The notes: generated by a model not told the origin, from the sequence alone. A stretch of 64,000 bases of DNA from Microbulbifer agarilyticus (GCF_020171345.1 NZ_JAIUZM010000004.1:414753-478752), one strand, 5' to 3'; counted from the stretch's first letter, positions 23,602-32,526 are shown. Program-made: numbers and translations.

Positions 23602-24558
23602 ATGTCTGACCTGGAAAACCGCCGCGACCGGCTGGAATTCAACAAGCTGCAAAAGCGCCTGCGCCGCAATGTGGGCAAGGCGATCGCCGACTTCAATATG
23701 ATTGAAGAGGGCGACAAGGTGATGGTGTGCCTGTCTGGTGGTAAGGATTCCTACGCGATGCTGGAAATCCTGATGAACCTGCAGAAGACCGCACCGGTGC
23801 ACTTTGAGTTGGTGGCGGTGAATATGGATCAGAAGCAGCCGGGCTTCCCCGAGCACATCCTGCCGGAGTACCTGCAGTCCATCGGCGTGCCGTATCACAT
23901 CGTGAACAAAGATACTTACAGTGTGGTGAAGGAAGTGGTGCCGGAAGGCAAGACGACCTGTGGCCTGTGTTCACGCCTGCGCCGTGGCACTTTGTACGGT
24001 TTTGCCGAAGAGATCGGTGCGACCAAGGTGGCGCTCGGTCACCACAAGGACGACATTGTTGAAACGCTGTTTTTGAATATGTTTTACGGTGGCCGTCTGA
24101 AAGCGATGCCGCCGAAACTGCGCGCAGACGATGGTCGCAATATCGTGATTCGCCCGCTGGCGTATTGCCGCGAGACAGACCTGATTGCGTTTGCCGATCA
24201 CAAGCAGTTCCCGATTATTCCGTGCAACCTGTGTGGTAGTCAGGAAAACCTGCAGCGTCAGGCGATCAAGGGCATGTTGAATGAGTGGGATAAGAAATAT
24301 CCCGGTCGCAGTGACAATATTTTCGCTGCGTTAACCCGGGTATCTCCATCCCAGCTGGCGGATCGCGACCTGTACGATTTTGAAAGCCTGGAACTGGATC
24401 GTTCTAAACCCGCGCCTGCGGTGGACGCGCGCGCGATTGAGCAGTATGTGGATTCCTGGATTCCTGAAGACGCTCGCGATGAGGAGCCGGAAGTTTCTCC
24501 AGCAGCTTCTCAGGAGGAGCCGGTGCAGCCGCTGTATATTGAGGCGCGGAACCTGTAG
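23602..24558 (+). CDS. ttcA: tRNA 2-thiocytidine(32) synthetase TtcA
   Basis: 318 residues. The PP-loop SGGKDS (about 50) binds ATP for adenylation of C32. [10 protein letters not shown] and the later CNLCGS supply the CxxC pairs typical of TtcA, which hold an iron-sulfur cluster. The start is the ATG at 23602 ([20 protein letters not shown]), where family similarity begins; the open frame continues 72 codons upstream through the repeat element, which is certainly not coding. The C-terminal 40 residues are Glu/Pro/Ala-rich and variable. Its last 155 bases overlap the 3' end of the convergent lysozyme-like gene. Confidence 0.94.
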   Translation: MSDLENRRDRLEFNKLQKRLRRNVGKAIADFNMIEEGDKVMVCLSGGKDSYAMLEILMNLQKTAPVHFELVAVNMDQKQPGFPEHILPEYLQSIGVPYHIVNKDTYSVVKEVVPEGKTTCGLCSRLRRGTLYGFAEEIGATKVALGHHKDDIVETLFLNMFYGGRLKAMPPKLRADDGRNIVIRPLAYCRETDLIAFADHKQFPIIPCNLCGSQENLQRQAIKGMLNEWDKKYPGRSDNIFAALTRVSPSQLADRDLYDFESLELDRSKPAPAVDARAIEQYVDSWIPEDARDEEPEVSPAASQEEPVQPLYIEARNL

Positions 24559-25141
24559 GCGACTCGTCCTCAATCAGTAGTGTATCGGCTCTTTGAACAG
24601 CCGCGGTTTGTACCGCGGCTGTTTCGTTTTCGGGTTCCGGTTCTAGTTCTGGTAGGGCATTTTCTGACGGTCTTACCAGCTTGGAGTAGCTGTCGACGAA
24701 GTCCCGCAGGCGCGCGCTGGGGCCGTGGTGAAAGTGCTTTTTCCACAGTTTGGCCATACGCGGTAAATCGGAGGTTTCCACGCGCTCTACACCCGCAGCG
24801 CGGTAAATCAGCCACGCGATCGCGGTGGCGTAACGCAAATTAGTAGCGAGTTCCGTGTGGGGGTGCTGCAAAAAGTCGCGCTGGCTGGCGAGCCCGCGCA
24901 CCTTGGAAGCGAGCGGCGGGAAGTTGATCAGATATTTATCCCAGATCTGGCGGTGCGTGCTTGGCAGAATCTGGAAAATACCCATGCCGTGGCGACGCCC
25001 CTGCTTGAGGTGGAAGCCGAGCTGGGATTCCTGAGCGGCGGTGCCCAGTAACAACGCTTCCATGCCGGGGGTCCAGGCTCGGAGCTGCTTTAATGTGGGA
25101 CGAACGACGAATAAACGCAGTTCATCCAGGCAAATACCCAT
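24404..25141 (-). CDS. Lysozyme-like / transglycosylase-like protein (putative)
   Basis: 245 residues. The N-terminal 150 residues contain [18 protein letters not shown] and [16 protein letters not shown], reminiscent of the catalytic-Glu (AAQES) and GxFQI motifs of lytic transglycosylases and phage lysozymes. No signal peptide is apparent, which is odd for a wall-acting enzyme unless a phage-type holin or other route is used. The C-terminal third is a low-complexity Ala/Pro/Glu/Arg tail, and the last 52 codons lie antisense to ttcA, so the tail may be poorly constrained. Function is inferred from motifs only. Confidence 0.62.
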   Translation of the reverse strand: MGICLDELRLFVVRPTLKQLRAWTPGMEALLLGTAAQESQLGFHLKQGRRHGMGIFQILPSTHRQIWDKYLINFPPLASKVRGLASQRDFLQHPHTELATNLRYATAIAWLIYRAAGVERVETSDLPRMAKLWKKHFHHGPSARLRDFVDSYSKLVRPSENALPELEPEPENETAAVQTAAVQRADTLLIEDESPTGSAPQYTAAAPAPPEKLLEKLPAPHRERLQESRNPHTAQSRARPPQARV

Positions 25142-25348
25142 AGTGTTTAATGTTTCCCTGTGTACTCAGTCTGAAACCGCCATCCGTGGTAGTTTGCACA
25201 AGCTGTACATATCCATGGTTTAGTTTGCGGATTGAGTAACCGCCAGTGAATGGGTAGATTTACGCGCAATAAAGACCAATAACGACGGAATCAGCCTAAT
25301 CTTTCACCAAAAGAGGCTGGATCTGCCAATTCTGACGGGGAATTCCAC

Positions 25349-26824
25349 ATGTCTGGACAATGGCTTGTCGCCCTTACCTTCATTGCTTATCTGGTTCTCA
25401 TTCTTGCGATCGGTGTCTATGCCTACCGTCGCACCAAGGATGCGAGCGATTATTTTCTCGGGGGGCGCTCATTGCCGCCGGCGGTGGCGGCGCTGAGTGC
25501 CGGTGCCTCCGATATGAGTGGCTGGTTGTTGCTCGGGTTGCCGGGCGCGGCCTACGCCAGTGGCCTGTCCTCCGCGTGGATTGCGTTTGGCCTGTTCGGT
25601 GGGATTGTGCTGAGCTGGACCATCATGGCGCGGCGCCTGCGTATTTACAGTTTTGCGCTCGATGATGCGCTGACGGTACCGTCTTATCTGCACCGGCGTT
25701 TCGACCTGAGCACGCCGTGGCTGCGCACCGTGTGTGCGTTTTTCATTTTGCTGTTTTTCCTTTTCTATGTGGCGTCTGGATTGATTGCCGGCGGTAAGCT
25801 GTTTGAAACGGTGTTCGGCTGGGATTACCAGTGGGCAGTGGTGATCGGTGCGATCGCGGTGATCTCGTACACCCTGTTTGGTGGCTTTCTCGCGGTGTCC
25901 TGGACTGACGTTTTTCAGGGACTGTTGATGAGCCTGGCGCTGCTGATCGTGCCCATCATGATTATTTCCGACGAGGGCGGAGTAGGTGGTGCTTGGGCGC
26001 AGATGCAGGCGGAGTATCCGGAATTGATGCATCTGATGGTGGACAAGTCTGGAACCGCACTGGGCTTGGCCGCGATTCTGAGTTCACTGGCTTGGGGGCT
26101 GGGGTATTTCGGCCAGCCGCATATCCTGGCGCGCTTCAAGGCGTTACGTCATCCGGATGATATGCCGGCGGCGGCGACGGTTGCTGCAATTTGGTCGCTC
26201 GCGGGTTTCCTTGGTGCTCTGAGTGTTGGCCTGTTTGGGCATCTGGAACTTACCCAGGCGCTGCCCGATGGGGAGCGTATTTTTATGGCCTTGGTGGAGG
26301 CCCTGTTCCATCCGCTGATTGCCGGTATTCTGCTCGCGGCAATTCTGTCGGCGATTATGAGTACCGCAGACTCGCAGTTGCTGGTGTCCTCTGCGGCCCT
26401 GGCGGAGGATATCTACCACGTCTGGTTCGGCAAGAAGGTTTCCTCAGAGCATCTCGTGGTCGTGGGCCGCTGGGCGGTGGTGGCGCTGTCGCTGATTGCG
26501 ATCGGTGTGGCTATGGACCCGGATTCCAAAGTGCTGGATGTGGTCGCCTATGCCTGGGCTGGCCTCGGGGCCGCGTTTGGTCCTGCAGTACTCATTAGCC
26601 TGTATTGGTCGCGTATGACCGGCGCGGGTGCCATCGCCGGGGTGCTTGTTGGGGGTATAACCGTATTGGTTTGGAAACACCTCTCTGGTGGCATCTTCGA
26701 TATATACGAGCTTTTACCGGGTTTTGTCCTCTCCGCAGCTGCTATTGTTTTAGTAAGTGCCGTGACGCATTGCCCCGAAGGAATTTCAACGCGCCACCGT
26801 CAAATACTGGGGCAAAAGCAGTAG
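25349..26824 (+). CDS. putP: Sodium/proline symporter
   Basis: 491 residues with about 13 membrane helices, of the sodium:solute symporter family. DASDYFLGGRSLPPAVAALSAGASDMSGWLLLGLPGAAY and the later AILSAIMSTADSQLLVSSAALAEDIYH are characteristic of PutP, including the Ser/Asp residues near the Na+ site. It imports proline with sodium, as nutrient or compatible solute, which suits a marine peptide degrader. The ATG has GGGGAA upstream. No put dehydrogenase gene is adjacent. Confidence 0.93.
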   Translation: MSGQWLVALTFIAYLVLILAIGVYAYRRTKDASDYFLGGRSLPPAVAALSAGASDMSGWLLLGLPGAAYASGLSSAWIAFGLFGGIVLSWTIMARRLRIYSFALDDALTVPSYLHRRFDLSTPWLRTVCAFFILLFFLFYVASGLIAGGKLFETVFGWDYQWAVVIGAIAVISYTLFGGFLAVSWTDVFQGLLMSLALLIVPIMIISDEGGVGGAWAQMQAEYPELMHLMVDKSGTALGLAAILSSLAWGLGYFGQPHILARFKALRHPDDMPAAATVAAIWSLAGFLGALSVGLFGHLELTQALPDGERIFMALVEALFHPLIAGILLAAILSAIMSTADSQLLVSSAALAEDIYHVWFGKKVSSEHLVVVGRWAVVALSLIAIGVAMDPDSKVLDVVAYAWAGLGAAFGPAVLISLYWSRMTGAGAIAGVLVGGITVLVWKHLSGGIFDIYELLPGFVLSAAAIVLVSAVTHCPEGISTRHRQILGQKQ

Positions 26825-26890
26825 TTCGATTGCGGTACAGGTGCAAGGTTGCACTTATTGATCGGTGGTGCCGCGGCTGGAGTAGTTAGA

Positions 26891-27403
26891 GTGATCGAAG
26901 TACACCTCGGTGATATCACTCGGTTGCATGTGGATGTAATCGTCAATGCAGCCAACCAGAGGCTCCTGGGTGGAGGCGGCGTCGACGGCGCCATTCATCG
27001 CGCGGCCGGTCCGGCACTACTGGAGGCCTGCCGCGTTATTGGCGGGTGTCCAGTTGGTGAGGTGCGGGCCACGCAAGGTTACGGTCTTCCGGTCAAACGC
27101 ATTTATCACACGGTAGGACCCGTGTGGCGCGGCGGTAATTTGGGCGAGCCGGAGCTACTGGCCAGTTGTTATCGACAGTGCCTCAATCTCGCCCGCCGTG
27201 AACACGCCCATTCTCTCGCCTTTCCCGCCATCAGCTGCGGGGTCTACGATTATCCCCCTGAACTCGCTGTCGAAGTTGCTGTGGAGCAGGCGCAGCAGCA
27301 TCTCGACCGCGATGGCGGTCCGCGCCATGTAATTTTCTGCTGCTTTGACGAAGATATGGCCGAGTTGTACCGCATGCAGCTGGATGCCTGCGTGCGTCGT
27401 TAG
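26891..27403 (+). CDS. Macro-domain protein (ADP-ribose hydrolase family)
   Basis: 170 residues forming one macro domain: GDITRLHVDVIVNAANQRLLGGGGVDGAIHRAAG (ADP-ribose-binding loop 1 with catalytic Asn), RATQGYGLPVKRIYHTVGP, and AFPAISCGVYDYPPELA (loop 2). Relatives such as YmdB remove ADP-ribose or O-acetyl groups from ADP-ribose derivatives. The GTG at 26891 is selected because GGAG lies eight bases ahead and the family starts at this point; a TTG further upstream (26849) would add an unconserved stretch. It follows putP by 66 bases. Confidence 0.92.
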   Translation: MIEVHLGDITRLHVDVIVNAANQRLLGGGGVDGAIHRAAGPALLEACRVIGGCPVGEVRATQGYGLPVKRIYHTVGPVWRGGNLGEPELLASCYRQCLNLARREHAHSLAFPAISCGVYDYPPELAVEVAVEQAQQHLDRDGGPRHVIFCCFDEDMAELYRMQLDACVRR

Positions 27404-27588
27404 CCCGATTTTTTAACCAGCCGGCAGAATTTCCCAATGTTCTGCAGCCTCTCTCTTTTTTTGCGCCCGGCGCTGCCGGGCTGCACTTATCTCACAAAAT
27501 AGATGTTTCGTGACCATTTGGTCTGGTTTGGTTCTAATGTACCATCTCTGAAAGCCAATCCATATAACAACCAAGGCGAGGGAAAACG

Positions 27589-28053
27589 ATGCGTACAGCA
27601 GAACAATGGTTCAGCGAATACGGCGAGAGCCATCAGAACTCCACCAACAAGGCCATCCACTGGATTGCAGTGCCGGTCATTTACTTCACTGTTGTGGGCC
27701 TGCTTTGGTCCATCCCCCAGCCGGATTGGATGGCAGCGCTGCCGTGGCTGAACTGGGCGGTGGTAGCGATGGTGCCCACGATGCTGTTTTATGTGCTGAT
27801 GTCATTCCCGGTGGCGCTGGGCATGATCGCGCTTTCACTGATTTGTCTGGGTATTTGCAGCGGGCTGGAAAGAGCCGGTTTGAGCGTGCTCTGGTGGTCT
27901 GTGGGCCTATTTGTGGTGATGTGGGTATTCCAGTTTATCGGTCACCATATCGAGGGCAAAAAGCCGTCTTTCTTTAAGGATCTGCAGTTCCTGTTGATTG
28001 GCCCTGCGTGGGTCATCGGCTTCCTATATCGCAAACTCGGTATCAAGTACTGA
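27589..28053 (+). CDS. DUF962 / Mpo1-like membrane protein
   Basis: 154 residues. It begins MRTAEQWFSEYGESHQNSTNKAIHWIAVPVI, the conserved N-terminus of the DUF962 (Mpo1-like) family, and ends with FQFIGHHIEGKKPSFFKDLQFLLIGPAWVIGFLY; the conserved histidines (SHQN, HWI, GHHIEG) probably bind iron. Four to five membrane helices. The yeast relative Mpo1 is an Fe(II)-dependent dioxygenase that shortens 2-hydroxy fatty acids; bacterial function is not established. It is probably monocistronic. Confidence 0.88.
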   Translation: MRTAEQWFSEYGESHQNSTNKAIHWIAVPVIYFTVVGLLWSIPQPDWMAALPWLNWAVVAMVPTMLFYVLMSFPVALGMIALSLICLGICSGLERAGLSVLWWSVGLFVVMWVFQFIGHHIEGKKPSFFKDLQFLLIGPAWVIGFLYRKLGIKY

Positions 28054-28137
28054 GTTTTGCCGGCGAGCACTACTGTCATCCGGGTGCTCGCTTCCTGTCT
28101 CCCTGTCTTTTCGCGGTTTTTTGTTACCGGTCTTTTA

Positions 28138-28623
28138 TCACCGGTTGTAGTGCACCGGTACCTCCAGCGTTTCTTTTACCTCTTCCATAACCACATAGCT
28201 GGTGCATTCCTGAACCTCCGGCAGGGTCAGTAGAGTCTCGCCATAAAACTTCCGGTAGGCGCCCATATCGGCCACCCGGGCTTTGATCAGGTAATCGAAG
28301 CTGCCCGATACCAGGTAGCACTCCTGCACCTCCGGTAGCTCCGCAACCGCGTTGCGAAACGCTTCAAAGGCATCCTGGGCGGAGCGGTTCAGGCGGATTT
28401 GCACGAACACCACCAGCGCGGCATCCAGGTACTCTGGGTTGATCAGCGCGGTGTAACCCTGAATCACCCCATCGCTTTCCATCTTCTTGACCCGCTCGAC
28501 GCAAGGGGTCGCCGTCAGGCCCACCTGACGGGCCAGTTCTGCGTAGCTGGTGCGCCCGTCTTTCTGCAGTACACGGAGAATATTGCGGTCAATGGTGCTG
28601 AGTTCGCCGGCGCGTCTCTTCAT
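28138..28623 (-). CDS. lrp: Lrp/AsnC family transcriptional regulator
   Basis: 161 residues from the ATG at 28623, which has a GAGAG site ahead. The N-terminal winged helix (LSTIDRNILRVLQKDGRTSYAELARQVGLTATPCVERVKKMESDGVIQGY) is followed by the RAM ligand-binding domain (AALVVFVQIRLN...VQECYLVSGSFDYLIKARVADM). Lrp proteins form octamers that respond to leucine or alanine. The gene is divergent from alanine dehydrogenase, so control of ald in response to an amino acid is the likely local role. The AT-rich gap between them holds candidate sites. Confidence 0.93.
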   Translation of the reverse strand: MKRRAGELSTIDRNILRVLQKDGRTSYAELARQVGLTATPCVERVKKMESDGVIQGYTALINPEYLDAALVVFVQIRLNRSAQDAFEAFRNAVAELPEVQECYLVSGSFDYLIKARVADMGAYRKFYGETLLTLPEVQECTSYVVMEEVKETLEVPVHYNR

Positions 28624-28747
28624 CTGAATCTCTCGAAAACTGCCCGATCTGGCCTGCTGCGGCACGGGAACTGGGTGGGCTTGACTTGGCCACTGATTAA
28701 AAAGTGGTTCTGACTGGCTGAAAAGTAGCCTTTCATCGACTTTTGTA

Positions 28748-28789
28748 GTGGATTCCACTAATCATAATTAAATAACTATAAAAATCCAC
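28748..28789. promoter_or_regulatory. Candidate Lrp operator region between lrp and ald
   Basis: An inverted pair GTGGATT (28748-28754) and AATCCAC (28783-28789) brackets a highly AT-rich stretch, in an otherwise GC-rich neighbourhood. TATACT at 28813-28818 could be the ald -10. The Lrp-family consensus is degenerate, so assignment as an operator is inferred from position, AT-content and symmetry. Confidence 0.4.
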
Positions 28790-28875
28790 TTTATATAGGT
28801 GCCTATACTGCGGGAATCCAACAAGAATGTAATGCGCACTCGATGGCGCTGACAGAGTAATTGAGGAGATTCGCT

Positions 28876-30021
28876 ATGTTGATCGGTGTCCCAAAAGAGA
28901 TTAAGAACCACGAATACCGCATTGGCCTGACGCCTTCGAGTGTTCGCGAACTGATTGGTCATGGTCACGAAGTGATCGTGCAGAAAGACGGTGGTGCGTC
29001 CATCGGCTTTACCGATGAAATGTATGTAAGTGCCGGCGCCAAGATCATCGATACTCCGGAAGAGATCTTTGCCACTGCCGACATGATCGTGAAGGTAAAA
29101 GAGCCTCAGCCGCACGAGTGCGAAATGCTGCGTCCTGGCCAGCTGCTGTACACCTACCTGCACCTCGCCCCAGACCCCAAGCAGACCGAGCTGCTGGTGA
29201 AGTCCGGTGCAACCTGTATTGCTTACGAAACCGTAACCGACCGTTTTGGCGCGCTGCCGCTGCTGGCTCCGATGTCTGAAGTTGCCGGCCGTATGTCCGT
29301 GCAGTGTGGCGCACACCACCTGGAAAAAGCTCAGGGTGGCCTGGGTGTGCTGCTGGGCGGCGTACCGGGTGTAGCTCCAGCCAAAGTACTGATTATCGGT
29401 GGTGGTGTCGTAGGTACCAACGCAGCCAAGATGGCACTGGGTATGGGTGCCGATGTAACCATTCTGGATCGCTCCCTGCCGCGCCTGCGTCAGCTGGACG
29501 ACATTTTCGGTGGTGCGGTACGTACCGAGTACTCTACCGATGACGCGATTGAATCCCACGCGCTGGAAGCGGACCTGGTTGTCGGTGCGGTGCTGATTCC
29601 GGGCGCTGCTGCGCCGAAACTGCTGACTCGCGACATCATCAGCCGCATGAAGAAAGGCGCGGTTGTGGTCGACGTGGCGATTGACCAGGGCGGTTGTTTC
29701 GAAACCTCCAAGGCAACCACGCACCAGGAGCCGACCTACGTAGTCGACGGCGTTGTGCACTACTGCGTTGCCAACATGCCGGGCGGCGTTGCGCGTACCT
29801 CCACCATGGCCCTGAATAATGCGACTCTGCCGTTTGCAGTTGCTCTGGCGAACAAAGGTGCCAAGCAGGCGCTGCTGGACGACGCCAACCTGCTGGAAGG
29901 CCTGAACGTGCACGCCGGCATGGTGACTTACAAGGCTGTTGCCGACGTACTGGGCTACGAATACGTGGATCCGAAACTGGCACTGCAGAAGTCCGCGGTT
30001 GACGCGGGTGTTGCCGCTTAA
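28876..30021 (+). CDS. ald: Alanine dehydrogenase
   Basis: 381 residues. It catalyses NAD-dependent interconversion of alanine with pyruvate and ammonia. Signatures: MLIGVPKEIKNHEYRIGLTP, KVKEPQPHE (catalytic Lys region), YLHLAPD (catalytic His region), the Rossmann motif LIIGGGVVGTNAAKMALGMGADVTILD, and VDVAIDQGGCFETSKATTH. The ATG at 28876 has GAGGAG eight bases ahead. It is divergent from an Lrp-type regulator, an arrangement that in related bacteria accompanies alanine- or leucine-responsive control. A structured 3' region and a terminator follow. Confidence 0.96.
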   Translation: MLIGVPKEIKNHEYRIGLTPSSVRELIGHGHEVIVQKDGGASIGFTDEMYVSAGAKIIDTPEEIFATADMIVKVKEPQPHECEMLRPGQLLYTYLHLAPDPKQTELLVKSGATCIAYETVTDRFGALPLLAPMSEVAGRMSVQCGAHHLEKAQGGLGVLLGGVPGVAPAKVLIIGGGVVGTNAAKMALGMGADVTILDRSLPRLRQLDDIFGGAVRTEYSTDDAIESHALEADLVVGAVLIPGAAAPKLLTRDIISRMKKGAVVVDVAIDQGGCFETSKATTHQEPTYVVDGVVHYCVANMPGGVARTSTMALNNATLPFAVALANKGAKQALLDDANLLEGLNVHAGMVTYKAVADVLGYEYVDPKLALQKSAVDAGVAA

Positions 30022-30059
30022 GCCAATCTATTCATTGTCACGTGATGGAAATGGCTGGA

Positions 30060-30202
30060 GCGGGGTGTGAGATTTCAAATTAGGGAAGTCTCAGCCTCAC
30101 TCCGCAACAGGTTCTCTTCTGGGGCAGCTTCACGCCCCACTCTGTGAGACCCGGCAGTATTGTTACTGCCATTATGGCCGCGCTATTTAGCGCGGCTTTT
30201 TT
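30060..30202 (+). ncRNA. Four-hairpin region ending in a terminator; 3' UTR or sRNA candidate
   Basis: Four consecutive hairpins lie between ald and rsmE. H1: 30060-30072 with 30089-30105 (13 bp, 4-base bulge), whose loop contains AGGGA. H2: GGGGC/GCCCC at 30121-30138. H3: perfect 7-bp GGCAGTA/TACTGCC at 30153-30170. H4: intrinsic terminator GCCGCGCT/AGCGCGGC at 30177-30196 with six T after it. H4 is certain as a terminator for ald. Whether H1-H3 belong to a separate small RNA is inference from the density of structure; no clear promoter is seen. Confidence 0.4.
30177..30202 (+). terminator. Rho-independent terminator downstream of ald
   Basis: Perfect 8-bp stem GCCGCGCT/AGCGCGGC, loop ATTT, followed by TTTTTT. 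Confidence 0.93.
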
Positions 30203-30267
30203 ATGCCTGCTTTATGCCTGCAAGTTGAGGAATAAGAGTTGGGGAAAAGCGCTTGCCTGTTGCAGTG

Positions 30268-30984
30268 CTATCGAGCGGGAAACAGGCGGCTGAGTAGTAC
30301 CGGCAAAGCGGTTTCGACGCGCAAAATACGCGGCCCCAGGTGGACCGACTGAAACCCGGCTTCCTGCAGCTTTTCCACTTCGTAGGGGATAAACCCGCCT
30401 TCGGGGCCGACGGCGAGCGTGGTTTGCTGCTCGATATCCACAGGGCAGGGGGCGTCCGTCACCGGGTGTGCAACCAGCTTGAGAGACTGATTGGCGATTT
30501 CGGGGAGTTCGTCTTCGACGAAGGGCTTGAAGCGCTTGCGCAATTGGATTTCCGGCATGGCGGTATCCACGGCCTGCTCGAGTCCGAGCACACACTGTTC
30601 CCGCAGCTTTTCTTCAGCCAGCCAGGGGCTTTGCCAGTAGGACTTTTCTACGCGGTAGGCGTTGAGCAGATAGAGCTTTTTTACCCCCAGTGCGGTGGCG
30701 TGCTGAATCGTGCGCTTGAGCATCTTGGGGCGGGGCAGGGCGAGGATCAGGGTCAGTGGCAGCGCCGCCGGAGGTTCTGCCACAAGTGACACCGTCATGG
30801 CGATGTGATTTTCGCTGCGCTCGGTGATTTCGCCTGCACCAACCTGGCCGTTCACCACGCCAACTTTGAGGCGGTCGCCAACATCGGCGCGCTGTACTTC
30901 CACCATATGCTGGAAGCGACGGCCGCGCAGTACTACCTGGCTGGAGGATTGAAAATCCTCGGGCTCCAGTAAGATCAGATTCAT
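30268..30984 (-). CDS. rsmE: 16S rRNA (uracil(1498)-N(3))-methyltransferase
   Basis: 238 residues with an N-terminal PUA-like domain (MNLILLEPEDF...LRGRRFQHMVEVQRADVGDRLKVGVVNG) and a C-terminal SPOUT knot: LALPRPKMLKRTIQHATALGV, LAVGPEGGF and LGPRILRVETA. It methylates U1498 in the ribosomal decoding region using SAM. It lies four bases after the stop of the pterin-synthase-like gene and is probably cotranscribed with it. Confidence 0.95.
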   Translation of the reverse strand: MNLILLEPEDFQSSSQVVLRGRRFQHMVEVQRADVGDRLKVGVVNGQVGAGEITERSENHIAMTVSLVAEPPAALPLTLILALPRPKMLKRTIQHATALGVKKLYLLNAYRVEKSYWQSPWLAEEKLREQCVLGLEQAVDTAMPEIQLRKRFKPFVEDELPEIANQSLKLVAHPVTDAPCPVDIEQQTTLAVGPEGGFIPYEVEKLQEAGFQSVHLGPRILRVETALPVLLSRLFPAR

Positions 30985-30988
30985 GGAG

Positions 30989-31843
30989 TTAGCGCCCGGC
31001 GAACGCTACCGCGCCTTTGCCGATACCTTCGTAGGCACGCACGGTAATTTGTTTGTCGGCATTTTCTGCGGAGAGCACATCGGCGATGTACTGCGCGAGC
31101 TGCTCCACGGTGGTGTCGCAGTCGAGAATTTCACAGCGGCTCGCAGGAATCGTCAGGGTGAATTCACCCTGTTGTGCCTTGTAAGCAAAGTGCAATTGTG
31201 TGGTTTGGCCCTGCGTATCCTCGCCTGTGAGGTCCTCTCTGGTGCCGAGGTAGATGTCCGCCCAGCGTTCCGCCCACTGGGATTCCAGCGCAGGGCTGCG
31301 TTCGCTATCGATGTCGATGCGGATGCGGGAACGGTGGCCGTGGGCAATACGCTGACAGTTACCATCGTGCTTTTTCAGGCCGTGACTGTAGTGGTAGAAC
31401 GGACTGTCGATGGACTCCACGCTAAAGCTCAGGCTGAGTTTGTCCACGCTGGTGGGGAAAATCCCATCCAGTTCATTTACACACCAGGCCGCTACCGACT
31501 CCGGGGTGATGGACTCCACCGCAACCAGGGCGAAGGCCTGCGCCGGACCGCCCACGGTGATGTGCTCGCCGTCGGGCAGGGCCCATGTCAGCTGAATCTG
31601 GTCGCCATCCTGCTGCATGCTCAGGTGCGGTGAGCGGGTCGGTACCAGCAAGCGGTGGTCCAGCTCGTGATCCAGCCAGTTGCGCAGGGTCTTCTTGACG
31701 ATACCGAAGTCACACACCATACCCTGGTGGTCCAGAGCACCGTCGAGGGCGGCATTGGCCAGCCAGGTTTCACCGACAACACCGCGGGTGTGGTGGAGAT
31801 AGCTGAAATCCACATTGGTGAGACTGTCGACGAACAGGTGCAT
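30989..31843 (-). CDS. Duplicated 6-pyruvoyl-/6-carboxytetrahydropterin synthase-like protein
   Basis: 284 residues, about twice a QueD unit. The second half has HYSHGLKKHDGNCQRIAHGHRS (His154, Cys163, His168, His170), matching the zinc ligands and catalytic Cys of QueD (HRLPH..C..LHGH), but lacks a clear DH pair. The first half lacks zinc ligands but has GMVCDFGIVKK (41-51), LDHELDH (57-63) and the Glu143 segment, matching QueD's second catalytic part. So the two half-sites appear complementary. The reaction is probably pterin-type, but may not be queuosine synthesis. It is first gene of an operon with rsmE. Confidence 0.82.
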   Translation of the reverse strand: MHLFVDSLTNVDFSYLHHTRGVVGETWLANAALDGALDHQGMVCDFGIVKKTLRNWLDHELDHRLLVPTRSPHLSMQQDGDQIQLTWALPDGEHITVGGPAQAFALVAVESITPESVAAWCVNELDGIFPTSVDKLSLSFSVESIDSPFYHYSHGLKKHDGNCQRIAHGHRSRIRIDIDSERSPALESQWAERWADIYLGTREDLTGEDTQGQTTQLHFAYKAQQGEFTLTIPASRCEILDCDTTVEQLAQYIADVLSAENADKQITVRAYEGIGKGAVAFAGR

Positions 31844-32117
31844 AGGAGACTCGGTAATTTCGCTTGAGTAATCGCTAGATTAGGGTAAACGCTGGAAATG
31901 GGCCCGGATCGGGCGCGGCACATTATAGCTTTTTTATGCACGCAATTTGACCTGTCCCCGGCACAAAATGACGCGTGTCTATCAAGGGGGGAGGCAAAGG
32001 TGAAAGTAAAGGTGAAAGCAGAGGCGAAAACAAAGCCGAAAATAGGGGCTGGAACCTGGCGGCAGGAGTCTCTATAATCGCGCCCTCTTCGAGCGCAGTG
32101 GTGTGTATTTGCGATTC

Positions 32118-32145
32118 TTGCAGTCACAACCGCCAGTGCTAATCT
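32118..32145 (+). promoter_or_regulatory. Promoter of ffs
   Basis: TTGCAG (32118-32123), a 16-base spacer and TAATCT (32140-32145) lie just upstream of the 4.5S RNA. A second, stronger-looking -10, TATAAT, occurs at 32075-32080 with a TGGAAC at about 32052; it could drive a longer precursor. Confidence 0.5.
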
Positions 32146-32161
32146 GAGTGCTCGAACGTTG

Positions 32162-32275
<114 letters not shown>

Positions 32276-32526
32276 ATTTCTCCTCCGCTCCTCCTGTCTG
32301 CTTCCCAGTCCTGCTTCCCGGTTTCCTCACCGCTTGCTACGGCAATATTTTTCTCTGTTTCTGCGGTTCTTTGGGGAATTTGGTGCCGTTGTGTTGTGCG
32401 ACGCGCGCGCTGAACCTAATTCGTGGCTGGGTGTGTGCTATAAAACGACGACAATCTTTGCTTCATTCCACTCGCTTGGCCGGGTAGAGATCCCAAATAA
32501 CACCATAAAATGATCCGAGGAAGTCG

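Noticed and set aside
27465..27481. A perfect GC hairpin, GCCCGGC/GCCGGGC, between the macro-domain gene and the DUF962 gene.
   Set aside because: The T run lies before, not after, the stem on the plus strand and neither strand has a T tract in the right place, so it is not called as a terminator.
28768..29913. A 381-codon minus-strand open frame.
   Set aside because: Antisense shadow of ald; composition typical of reversed coding sequence.
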